Source: Syntrophomonadaceae bacterium (lineage in GTDB: Bacteria > Bacillota > Dethiobacteria > SKNC01). From it: DNA of 14,828 nucleotides. Location of the stretch: assembly GCA_003555415.1 (NCBI GenBank), contig PWHX01000110.1, forward strand, positions 1-14,828. The letters are read 5' to 3'. Within the stretch, counting starts at the first letter, position 1. Each line of letters opens with the position of its first letter. A model generated the notes under the pieces. It was not told the DNA's origin, did no database searches, and saw only the letters and a program-made list of their open reading frames with translations. The position numbers and the translations under genes were made by a program. This document shows, piece after piece, positions 8,256-14,806 of this stretch.

Positions 8256-9515
8256 TTATGCCGACTCTTCTTTTTTCTTTCTCTGGTCTACAGTAACCAG
8301 AATAGGTTCTTCATTATTAAGGACAACCTCTTTAGTAATGATACACTTACTGGTATCTCCCCTGGTGGGAAGGTCATACATGATATCAACTAAAGCTTTT
8401 TCCAGGATAGCCCTTAGTCCCCGAGCCCCGGTATTTCGCTTTATAGCCTCCTGGGCAATCGCTTCTAGAGTGCCTTCTTTGAATTCCAAAGATATACCGT
8501 CCATTTCAAAAAGCTTTTTATATTGTTTTACTAAAGCATTTTTAGGTTCTGTTAAAATCCTAACCAGAGCTTCCTGATCAAGGGATTCTAAAGATGCTAT
8601 AACTGGAATCCTTCCCACAAACTCAGGAATCAAACCATATTTGAGAAGGTCCTGGGGTAGAACATGTTTTAATATCTCATCTACATTGGCATCTGTTTTA
8701 CTTATAATGGAGGCCCCAAAACCTATCCCTTTGTTACCAATGCGATTTTCGATGATTTTTTCCAACCCATCAAAAGCTCCCCCACAAATAAAAAGTATAT
8801 TTGTAGTGTCTATCTGCATAAATTCCTGGTGAGGATGCTTCCGTCCTCCCTGGGGAGGAACACTGGCCACAGTACCCTCCAGTATCTTTAAGAGAGCCTG
8901 CTGCACTCCTTCACCAGATACGTCCCGGGTAATGGAAGGATTATCGGTCTTTCTGGCTATTTTATCAATTTCATCTATATATACTATTCCTTTTTCTGCC
9001 TTCTCCAGATCATAATCAGCTGCCTGAATTAATTTTAGCAAAATATTTTCTACGTCTTCCCCAACATATCCCGCTTCAGTGAGGGAAGTAGCATCAGCAA
9101 TAGCGAAAGGAACATTAAGAAGACGGGCTAATGTTTGAGCCAGTAATGTTTTTCCTACTCCTGTTGGCCCAATCAGAACAATATTGCTTTTTTGAATTTC
9201 TATATCTTCTACTTTTTGATCTGCGTTTACCCTCTTGTAATGATTGTAAACAGCAACCGCGAGAGATTTTTTGGCACCATCCTGACCTATTACATACTCA
9301 TTCAGGATATCTTTGATCTCCACAGGTTTTGGTAATGAAACCAGGTCTAAATCCAGGTCTTCATTAAGTTCTTCTTCAATAATCTCATTACACAGTTCTA
9401 TACATTCATCACATATATAAACTCCGGGACCAGCAACTAATTTTCTCACTTGCTCCTGAGTTTTACCACAAAAAGAGCACTTCAACTGCCCTTTTTCGTC
9501 ATTAAATTTAAACAT
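8256..9515 (-). CDS. clpX: ATP-dependent Clp protease, ATP-binding subunit ClpX
   Basis: ClpX is the hexameric AAA+ unfoldase that recognises tagged substrates (such as ssrA-tagged chains) and feeds them into ClpP. The 419-residue product has the N-terminal C4 zinc-binding domain (Cys13, Cys16, Cys35, Cys38), Walker A GPTGVGKT (116-123), the pore loop GYVG (149-152) and Walker B IVYIDEID (177-184). The IGF loop (264-266) docks on ClpP, and a sensor-2 motif GARGLR lies near the C terminus. All functional landmarks are intact. The ATG at 9515 follows GAGGTGATAAG. The gene sits 21 bases after clpP, so the two subunits are co-transcribed, and ends in the terminator at 8168-8204. Confidence 0.98.
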   Translation of the reverse strand: MFKFNDEKGQLKCSFCGKTQEQVRKLVAGPGVYICDECIELCNEIIEEELNEDLDLDLVSLPKPVEIKDILNEYVIGQDGAKKSLAVAVYNHYKRVNADQKVEDIEIQKSNIVLIGPTGVGKTLLAQTLARLLNVPFAIADATSLTEAGYVGEDVENILLKLIQAADYDLEKAEKGIVYIDEIDKIARKTDNPSITRDVSGEGVQQALLKILEGTVASVPPQGGRKHPHQEFMQIDTTNILFICGGAFDGLEKIIENRIGNKGIGFGASIISKTDANVDEILKHVLPQDLLKYGLIPEFVGRIPVIASLESLDQEALVRILTEPKNALVKQYKKLFEMDGISLEFKEGTLEAIAQEAIKRNTGARGLRAILEKALVDIMYDLPTRGDTSKCIITKEVVLNNEEPILVTVDQRKKKEESA

Positions 9516-9536
9516 CTTATCACCTCTTTAAATAGA

Positions 9537-10124
9537 CTAATCTTCTTTCTTCTCAAGAATACTATCTACAATACCATATTCTGTAGCCTGGTCAACTGAC
9601 ATAAAAAAGTCTCTATCTGTATCTGTGGAAATTTTTTCTACCGACTGCCCTGTATGATGAGAAAGAATATCATTCAGAGATTCCCTTAGTTTAATAATCT
9701 CTTTTGCATGTATTTCAATATCTACAGCCTGACCTTTAGCTCCTCCTAAGGGCTGGTGCACCATAACTCTGGAATGAGGTAAAGCGAACCTTTTTCCTTT
9801 TGTTCCTGCAGCCAAAAGAACTGCTCCCATACTGGCAGCCATGCCAACACAAATGGTCGAAATATCGGGTTTGATATACTTCATAGTATCATAAATAGCT
9901 AGACCAGAATAAACACTTCCCCCTGGTGTATTTATATACAAGTTAATATCTTTATCCGGATCTTCAGATTCTAGAAATAAAAGTTGAGCAATAACCAGAT
10001 TTGCGACCATATCATCAATTGGACTTCCTATAAAAACTATCCTGTCTTTTAATAAACGGGAATAAATATCGTATGCTCGTTCTCCCCTATTAGTTTGTTC
10101 AACTACCATAGGTACAAGGTTCAT
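9537..10124 (-). CDS. clpP: ATP-dependent Clp protease, proteolytic subunit ClpP
   Basis: ClpP forms a barrel of two stacked heptameric rings whose inward-facing serine sites cut proteins delivered by ClpX (or ClpC, ClpA or ClpE, where present). The 195-residue product has the full catalytic triad: Ser98 in GMAASMG, His123 in MVHQPLGG and Asp172 in TDRDFF. A short propeptide-like N terminus (MNLVPMVVEQ) is typical. The ATG at 10124 follows a GGGGGTG ribosome binding site. It is 35 bases downstream of tig and 21 upstream of clpX with no terminator between, so tig-clpP-clpX reads as one operon. No CtsR operator (direct GGTCAAA repeats) was seen here or before tig. Confidence 0.98.
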   Translation of the reverse strand: MNLVPMVVEQTNRGERAYDIYSRLLKDRIVFIGSPIDDMVANLVIAQLLFLESEDPDKDINLYINTPGGSVYSGLAIYDTMKYIKPDISTICVGMAASMGAVLLAAGTKGKRFALPHSRVMVHQPLGGAKGQAVDIEIHAKEIIKLRESLNDILSHHTGQSVEKISTDTDRDFFMSVDQATEYGIVDSILEKKED

Positions 10125-10159
10125 TATAACACCCCCGAAAAATTTATATTCTCTTATGT

Positions 10160-11482
10160 TTATACTTCTTGTTGTTCTTCTTTTGATTCCTGCACTTTAT
10201 TTATTTTAGCTTCATTAACTAAAAAGTCAATAGCTTTTCTGAAAGTAATTTCTCTAGTAATCATATTTAACTGCCCCTGTGCTTCAAAATAACTTTTTAT
10301 GTCTTCAGGTTCCTGCTGATACTGTTTAGCCAGCTTTTCTATTTTTTCTTCCACGTCCTCTTCCTGAGCTATAATACCTTCTTCTCTTATTATAGCATCA
10401 ATAGTCAAGTTAGCTTTAACTCTTTTTTCCGCCTCAGGACGGTTATCATTCTCGATATCTTCCTGGGTTTTGTTTGTAAGCTGACAGTACTGTTCAAAAG
10501 TCATGCCCTGCATCCTAAGTTGTTGTAAGAACTCGTTCATCACCCTATCAATTTCTTGGTCCACCAAAGCCTTAGGAATCTCTACATTGGCATTTTCCGC
10601 TACTTTTTCAACTATTCTATTTTCAAGTTCAACGCGAGCCTCTTTTTCTGCATTTTCTTTAAGTTTATTCAGGGCATCTTGTCTCAATTCTTCAATAGTA
10701 TCAAAATCACTAACTTCTTTTGCAAAATCATCATCCAGCGCCGGTATTTCTTTGCGTTTAATTTCATTAATTTTTACGTTGAAAACAACTTCCTTCCCAG
10801 AAAGTTCTTCACTTTGGTAATTTTCAGGAAAATTAACTTTTATTTCTTTCTCTTCCCCTAGCTTACATCCTACCAATTGTTCTTCAAACCCAGGAATAAA
10901 AGTCTCTGAACCGACTTCTAATGAATAATTATCACCCTTTCCTCCTTCAAAAGGTTCCCCGTCTAAATAACCAATAAAGTCTATTACCGCAATATCGCCT
11001 TCTGTAATCTCGCCTTCTTCTGATACCACTAGTTTTCCATGTTTTTCCTGCATTTCCTTCAAGTAATTATCAACATCTTCTTCCGTAACTTCGGGGTCAG
11101 CCTGCTCAACTTCTATCCCTTTATATTGACCTAATTCAACTTCAGGCTTAACTTCGACTTTAGCTTCAAATATCAATGGCTTACCCGGTTCCATCTGTTT
11201 AATGCTTACATCTGGTTTATCTATAGGCTCTAGTTCAGTTTCTTCAACTGCTTTTTCATAAGCATCGGGAACCAGAATCTCCAGCGCATCTTCATAAAGC
11301 ACTTCTTGACCAAACCTGGCTTCCAGTATACGCCGCGGAACTTTTCCTTTTCGAAAACCGGGTACGTGGACCTTACCTACTACCTTACGGTAAGCTTCAT
11401 TTAGCGCTTCTTCTACCTTATCTTGTTCTACTGAAACTTCCAAGGATACTTTATTTTTGTCTATCTTTTCCCACTTTGCCAT
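10160..11482 (-). CDS. tig: Trigger factor, ribosome-associated chaperone and prolyl isomerase
   Basis: Trigger factor binds ribosomal protein L23 at the exit tunnel and shelters emerging polypeptides. The product has 440 residues from the ATG at 11482. The N-terminal ribosome-binding domain contains the signature GFRKGKVP (42-49). An FKBP-type peptidyl-prolyl isomerase domain follows at about 155-245 (DIAVIDFIGYLDGEPFEGG is in its first part). The long, charged, helical C-terminal chaperone domain makes up the rest. GGAGGAGG (11491-11498) is eight bases before this ATG. An in-frame TTG lies one codon upstream (11485), but the spacing favours ATG. It is the first gene of the tig-clpP-clpX operon. 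Confidence 0.98.
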   Translation of the reverse strand: MAKWEKIDKNKVSLEVSVEQDKVEEALNEAYRKVVGKVHVPGFRKGKVPRRILEARFGQEVLYEDALEILVPDAYEKAVEETELEPIDKPDVSIKQMEPGKPLIFEAKVEVKPEVELGQYKGIEVEQADPEVTEEDVDNYLKEMQEKHGKLVVSEEGEITEGDIAVIDFIGYLDGEPFEGGKGDNYSLEVGSETFIPGFEEQLVGCKLGEEKEIKVNFPENYQSEELSGKEVVFNVKINEIKRKEIPALDDDFAKEVSDFDTIEELRQDALNKLKENAEKEARVELENRIVEKVAENANVEIPKALVDQEIDRVMNEFLQQLRMQGMTFEQYCQLTNKTQEDIENDNRPEAEKRVKANLTIDAIIREEGIIAQEEDVEEKIEKLAKQYQQEPEDIKSYFEAQGQLNMITREITFRKAIDFLVNEAKINKVQESKEEQQEV

Positions 11483-11551
11483 CAAATATGCCTCCTCCTA
11501 TGTACACAACTTGTTTAAACATAAACGTTTAGGTTTCTTGAGTATACCCAT

Positions 11552-11580
11552 ATGATAACACAAGATTTCTGATTTACCAA
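11552..11580 (-). promoter_or_regulatory. Possible promoter of the tig operon
   Basis: On the minus strand TTGGTA (11575-11580) is 17 bases before TATCAT (11552-11557). Both hexamers are partial matches. The leader would be about 60 bases. A nearby TATACT has no matching -35 element at the right distance. Confidence 0.4.
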
Positions 11581-11628
11581 ATAGTAAATAAAAAAATAAA
11601 ACATTTTATTACATTTTCTTAACTGCTG

Positions 11629-11657
11629 TTGAATTAACTTCATTAAAAGATTAAAAT
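11629..11657 (+). promoter_or_regulatory. Weak candidate promoter for the gene at 11778
   Basis: TTGAAT (11629-11634) lies 17 bases before TAAAAT (11652-11657). It is about 120 bases from the gene, and this region is so AT rich that similar pairs arise easily by chance. A second TATAAT lies closer, near 11719, without a recognisable -35. Confidence 0.25.
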
Positions 11658-11777
11658 TGATAATATACAATTAATTAAAAAGAAAAAGGATTTCAAAAAT
11701 TACTAGTGAATAATAAATATAATTAATAATAATATTTAAACTAGAACAATAAAGCCAAAATAAAGGAGGATCTAAAG

Positions 11778-12299
11778 ATGCACAGAGATGTCAAATTGAT
11801 ACTTTCCATGTTCTTGAATTTTATTTATTCACTCTGTACTATATGTCTTGTCTTTTTTTACTCCCTGATGGGAACTGTTGCCATGGACAGGTTATGTATC
11901 ATTATTACAGAGGCTACAGGCTTTGAGCGACAAGAAAAAATGATTTCAGCTATTCTTTCGCCAACAATTATACAAAACCTGTTCTGGTTATCAATTGCCG
12001 GAGTATTGTTCTGTATCATATTTTTATACTTACTACATCAAAATTTCAGCACTCTATGGGGACCAGCTTCAATCACTATAATGCTATTTTTAGTAATGCT
12101 AGGACTAAGAAGTCAGTTCTATCATTTAATGCCCAGTGATACCGATTTAATGCCATCTACACCTTATATCTTAAATGTTTTGGACCGGTTTTTACATGCT
12201 AATATAGGTATTTTGGTTTTTGGTTTAATTCTTTCACTTATAGCTTTATTAGGAGATAAATATTTCTTAGCCAATAAAAATAAATTTCTAGACCAGTAA
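11778..12299 (+). CDS. Four-helix membrane protein of unknown function
   Basis: The 173-residue product has four predicted membrane helices, about 7-31, 64-87, 93-111 and 139-158, with short N- and C-terminal tails. The loop between helices 3 and 4 (about 111-138) holds RSQFYHLMPSDTDLMPSTPY, rich in polar residues and prolines and possibly a functional site. The loop between helices 1 and 2 is charged (TGFERQEK). I recognise no family, and there are no obvious catalytic or metal-binding motifs. The ATG at 11778 has a clear AAAGGAGG eight bases upstream, so I trust it as a real gene. It is the only complete plus-strand gene in the window, divergent from tig and convergent with the tRNA cluster. 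No good terminator follows on its own strand. Its orientation and novelty suggest a lineage-specific insertion between tig and the tRNAs. Confidence 0.8.
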   Translation: MHRDVKLILSMFLNFIYSLCTICLVFFYSLMGTVAMDRLCIIITEATGFERQEKMISAILSPTIIQNLFWLSIAGVLFCIIFLYLLHQNFSTLWGPASITIMLFLVMLGLRSQFYHLMPSDTDLMPSTPYILNVLDRFLHANIGILVFGLILSLIALLGDKYFLANKNKFLDQ

Positions 12300-12349
12300 G
12301 TACTGTCATAAATAAAGTATAAAATCATTATTTAAGCATAAATAAAAAT

Positions 12350-12377
12350 AAAAAAGATAGGATTTATAACCTACCTT
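12350..12377 (-). terminator. Terminator of the tRNA cluster
   Basis: On the minus strand AAGGTAGG pairs with CCTATCTT around an eight-base AT loop, with one G-U pair, and the T run (12350-12355) follows. It lies just downstream of tRNA-Leu. Confidence 0.7.
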
Positions 12378-12395
12378 AAATCTTAGGTGTATAGA

Positions 12396-12481
12396 TGGTG
12401 CGAGGAGCGGGAGTCGAACCCGCACACCGTAAGGGCACTAGATCCTAAGTCTAGCGCGTCTGCCAGTTCCGCCATCCTCGC
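12396..12481 (-). tRNA. tRNA-Leu (anticodon UAG)
   Basis: Acceptor arms GCGAGGA (5') and TCCTCGC (3') pair fully. The anticodon arm CTAGA/TCTAG encloses CTTAGGA, giving anticodon UAG, which reads CUA and related Leu codons. A long variable arm (class II) and the GGTTCGACTCC T-loop region are present. The 3' CCA is encoded (12396-12398). It is the last gene of the Gln-Lys-Leu cluster. Confidence 0.97.
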
Positions 12482-12488
12482 ATAATAA

Positions 12489-12564
12489 TGGTGAGCCATC
12501 CAGGGCTCGAACCTGGGACACCCTGATTAAAAGTCAGGTGCTCTGCCAACTGAGCTAATGGCCC
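12489..12564 (-). tRNA. tRNA-Lys (anticodon UUU)
   Basis: Acceptor GGGCCAT pairs with ATGGCTC with one G-U pair. The anticodon arm CCTGA/TCAGG encloses CTTTTAA, giving anticodon UUU for AAA/AAG. The five-base variable loop, T arm CCAGG/CCTGG and encoded CCA are all present. It lies seven bases from tRNA-Leu. Confidence 0.97.
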
Positions 12565-12569
12565 ACTAA

Positions 12570-12644
12570 TGGCTGGGGCGGGAGGATTCGAACCTCCGCG
12601 TGCGGGATCCAAAACCCCGTGCCTTACCGCTTGGCCACACCCCA
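12570..12644 (-). tRNA. tRNA-Gln (anticodon UUG)
   Basis: Acceptor TGGGGTG pairs with CGCCCCA (one G-U pair), followed by discriminator G and encoded CCA. The anticodon arm CGGGG/TCCCG encloses TTTTGGA, giving anticodon UUG for CAA/CAG. The T-A first pair and G discriminator are typical of tRNA-Gln. It is the first gene of the cluster. Confidence 0.97.
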
Positions 12645-12681
12645 AAAATCAGTTTTATTATTATTTACTTAAGCGAGATAT

Positions 12682-12690
12682 ATTATAACA
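12682..12690 (-). promoter_or_regulatory. Extended -10 promoter of the tRNA cluster
   Basis: The minus strand reads TGTTATAAT, a perfect extended -10. No good -35 hexamer is visible 16-18 bases upstream. Transcription would start near 12675, about 30 bases before tRNA-Gln. Readthrough from the BCCT gene is also possible, because no strong terminator was found between them. Confidence 0.6.
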
Positions 12691-12759
12691 TATTTTATTT
12701 GTTTTTAAAACTACTATTTTTATTTTTCTTTGACAAACCGGCAACATTTCCATAAACAC

Positions 12760-14391
12760 CTATAGTTCACGGCTTTTCATAAGCTTTTCAAACTTGCGAC
12801 TATATTTAACTTTCATCTGCTTGTCATAGGCCATCTGTATTCCCTTGACTAGGGAAATAGTCATTACCGTTAGAATTAATGCAAAGGGCAGACCCACACT
12901 GATTACTGCAGTCTGTAAAGCCATCAAAGCCTGTTCCCCTCCAATCAAAAGGAGAGTAGCAGCAACCAACCCCTCCATGCAAGCCCAAAACACCCGCTGT
13001 ATTTTAGATGTCTCAATTAACCCACCGGAAGTGATTTTGTCAACAACCAGCGATCCCGAGTCCGAAGATGTTATGAAGTAATTTATTACCAGCACCGTGG
13101 CCAGAATAAACAAAAATATCCTCGCCAAATCGGCGATAATGGGCATATGCAGGGAGTTGATCATCTCAAAGAGGGCCACTGGAAGATTATCCTGAACTAC
13201 GGCAAATAATGAACCCTCCAGATTTGCATTAACTGAAATTGCCGTCCCTCCAAAGACTGAAAGCCAAAAAAACGACAGCAGGGAGGGGACAATAAGGACA
13301 CCCAGCACCAGTTCCCTTACCGTCCTGCCCTTGGAGATCCTGGCGATAAACATCCCTACAAAGGGGGACCAGGATATCCACCAGGCCAGATAGAAAACTG
13401 TCCAGGCACTCTGCCAAGACTGGTCCTGCACGGCTACATAAGAAGAGTATTGAACTATGTTACCAAAATACAAGCCCAGGGAATTAGAGAACAGCCGGAT
13501 TATGTAGGCTGTAGGCCCTAAAAAAAATATGGCCAACATAAACCCAGCTGCAAGGATCATATTCAGGGAAGATAAAAACCTGACTCCCTTGTGTATACCT
13601 GAAATAACAGAAATTATGGCAATGGCTGTTATTAATATTATCAAAACTACCTGGATATAAACATTAAAACCTATCCCTAACAAATAGTCCAGCCCACTGT
13701 TGATCTGCTGAATACCCAGCCCCAGGGAGGTAGCCAGACCAAACATAACAGATAGCACGGCCATAATATCTATAAGATCCCCCGTTATTCCATATACTTT
13801 TTCCTTAAGGAGGGGATAAAATATAGACCTCAAAGAAAGGGGCATCTGCCGGTTGAAAGCGAAAAAGGACAACCCTAAGGCCATAAGGGCATATATCCCC
13901 CAGGGATGCAGCCCCCAGTGATAAAAGGTAGTGGCCATGGCACTATAGGCAGGGTCTGCACCTGCAAAGATAGGGGGTGCTTCTATAAAATGGTGTAATG
14001 GCTCGCCTACAGCCCAAAACATCAGGCCTATACCCATCCCTGCCGAAATCAACATGGAGTACCAGGCAAAGTTAGAAAACTCCGGCTTGCAGTCAACACC
14101 ACCAATCTTGACGGTCCCCAGACTGCTTAAAGCCAGGTAGAGACACACCAGTATAAAAAAGTTGCTGGTTATTATAAAAACCCAGTCAAAATTAATTACG
14201 ATGAAATCATAAATCTGTTGAAATAGCTGATTGGCATGGTCTAAATTTATAAGAGCGTATACAGAAAATAAGATTATTAAGGCTGCACTGGTAAAAGAAA
14301 CTACCGGATTTAGGTTGATACCGTACCTGGTAATATTTCTTCCATGTACTTTTACTTCTACCTCTTTGCACTCTTCTTTGTTCATTTTCAA
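12760..14391 (-). CDS. BCCT-family transporter (betaine/carnitine/choline type)
   Basis: This secondary transporter should import a quaternary ammonium compound across the cell membrane. The 543 residues have about 12 membrane helices. The family glycine motif AGMGIGLMFWAVGEP lies at 117-131. HWGLHPWGIY (158-167) carries Trp159, Trp164 and Tyr167 with the spacing of the BetP betaine-binding aromatic box. The family signature WWISWSPFVGMFIARISKG spans 337-355, and TSSDSGS (441-447) lies at the position linked to sodium in BetP. These retained residues favour sodium coupling over CaiT-type exchange, which is inference. The N- and C-terminal tails are short, so BetP-like osmosensing is not evident. 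The start is probably TTG at 14391: AGGTGATAAT has the same spacing as before clpX. An ATG two codons on (14385) is the alternative. Substrate cannot be told, as neighbours give no pathway context. Confidence 0.93.
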   Translation of the reverse strand: MKMNKEECKEVEVKVHGRNITRYGINLNPVVSFTSAALIILFSVYALINLDHANQLFQQIYDFIVINFDWVFIITSNFFILVCLYLALSSLGTVKIGGVDCKPEFSNFAWYSMLISAGMGIGLMFWAVGEPLHHFIEAPPIFAGADPAYSAMATTFYHWGLHPWGIYALMALGLSFFAFNRQMPLSLRSIFYPLLKEKVYGITGDLIDIMAVLSVMFGLATSLGLGIQQINSGLDYLLGIGFNVYIQVVLIILITAIAIISVISGIHKGVRFLSSLNMILAAGFMLAIFFLGPTAYIIRLFSNSLGLYFGNIVQYSSYVAVQDQSWQSAWTVFYLAWWISWSPFVGMFIARISKGRTVRELVLGVLIVPSLLSFFWLSVFGGTAISVNANLEGSLFAVVQDNLPVALFEMINSLHMPIIADLARIFLFILATVLVINYFITSSDSGSLVVDKITSGGLIETSKIQRVFWACMEGLVAATLLLIGGEQALMALQTAVISVGLPFALILTVMTISLVKGIQMAYDKQMKVKYSRKFEKLMKSREL

Positions 14392-14489
14392 ATTATCACC
14401 TACAAAAAATATTTTATTCCTATAGTAAAATTTCTACACTATTTACCTGATTTCCTTTCTTTATAAAACCACTTAATTAAAAAATTATA

Positions 14490-14521
14490 TTTCCAACCAC
14501 AGGTATCCTTGCAGCTGGAAA
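14490..14521 (-). repeat. Hairpin in the BCCT upstream region, possible terminator or attenuator
   Basis: On the minus strand TTTCCAGCTGCA pairs with TGTGGTTGGAAA (three G-U pairs), then one mismatch, one G-C pair and a GATA loop. On the plus strand the same pairs become A-C mismatches, so the structure belongs to leftward RNA. TATAATTTTTT follows, giving a late U run. It lies about 100 bases before the BCCT start. Confidence 0.5.
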
Positions 14522-14541
14522 ATTTTAAGCTAAACGAAGTA

Positions 14542-14555
14542 GCAAATTTATTTGC
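14542..14555. repeat. Palindrome GCAAAT-tt-ATTTGC
   Basis: Two perfect six-base half sites are separated by two bases. A symmetric AT-rich site like this could be a dimeric repressor operator, but palindromes also arise by chance in such DNA. No regulator gene is in the window. Confidence 0.35.
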
Positions 14556-14598
14556 AATTACTTTTGTTTTATGATACAGTTATAAATGGTAAAGGAAG

Positions 14599-14629
14599 GC
14601 AATTGTGGTCTACAGGTTGCAATTGTGGT
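14599..14629. repeat. Direct repeat GCAATTGTGGT, two copies 20 bases apart
   Basis: Identical 11-base copies lie at 14599-14609 and 14619-14629. A 20-base period is about two helical turns, so both copies face the same side of the DNA, as expected for a regulator binding in tandem. A partial third match, TTGCAATTA, lies at 14552-14560. Confidence 0.55.
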
Positions 14630-14667
14630 TCATATCTAAGTAAAAACAAACTAAATAGAAGGAAATT

Positions 14668-14700
14668 AAGGGCATTTCCGGTATTTCCAGAAATGCCCTT
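14668..14700. repeat. Long inverted repeat, possible terminator
   Basis: AAGGGCATTTC (14668-14678) pairs perfectly with GAAATGCCCTT (14690-14700). The inner GG/CC extends the stem past one imperfect pair at 14679/14689 that is G-U on the minus strand. On the plus strand eight T residues follow after a six-base gap; on the minus strand there is no real T run. Direction is therefore unclear. Confidence 0.55.
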
Positions 14701-14736
14701 CTATAATTTTTTTTCAAAGAGACTTTTATTATTACA

Positions 14737-14764
14737 GAACAACATGAAAAAGTAAAAGTTGTTC
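14737..14764. repeat. Inverted repeat GAACAAC / GTTGTTC
   Basis: Seven-base arms are separated by a 14-base A-rich spacer, about 40 bases before the possible start at 14807. It could be an operator or a leader hairpin for a rightward gene. Confidence 0.3.
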
Positions 14765-14806
14765 CATAATAACTAGTAATATAAAAAGAAGGAGATTTAT
14801 TATATT

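Larger units (their letters stand above)
14392..14806. promoter_or_regulatory. Repeat- and hairpin-rich intergenic region upstream of the BCCT gene
   Basis: This 415-base AT-rich stretch holds no convincing gene. It contains a minus-strand hairpin (14490-14521), a 14-base palindrome (14542-14555), a direct repeat pair (14599-14629), a long inverted repeat (14668-14700) and a smaller one (14737-14764). I saw no clear sigma-A promoter for the BCCT gene within it. It is probably the control region for the BCCT gene and a divergent rightward gene. Confidence 0.5.

Noticed and set aside
11486..11777. Riboswitch or heat-shock operators (CIRCE, CtsR) before tig or the divergent gene
   Set aside because: No matching TTAGCACTC/GAGTGCTAA pair or GGTCAAA direct repeats, and no recognisable riboswitch core; only AT-rich DNA with weak promoter matches.
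12451..12645. 64-residue minus-strand ORF across the tRNAs
   Set aside because: It is a translation of tRNA-Gln, tRNA-Lys and part of tRNA-Leu; peptides of this kind are a known annotation artefact.
13229..13417. 62-residue minus-strand ORF inside the BCCT gene
   Set aside because: It is an out-of-frame shadow of a conserved transporter segment.
14552..14755. 67-residue plus-strand ORF in the intergenic region
   Set aside because: It starts at TTG without a ribosome binding site and crosses the repeats and hairpins; composition does not look like a protein.
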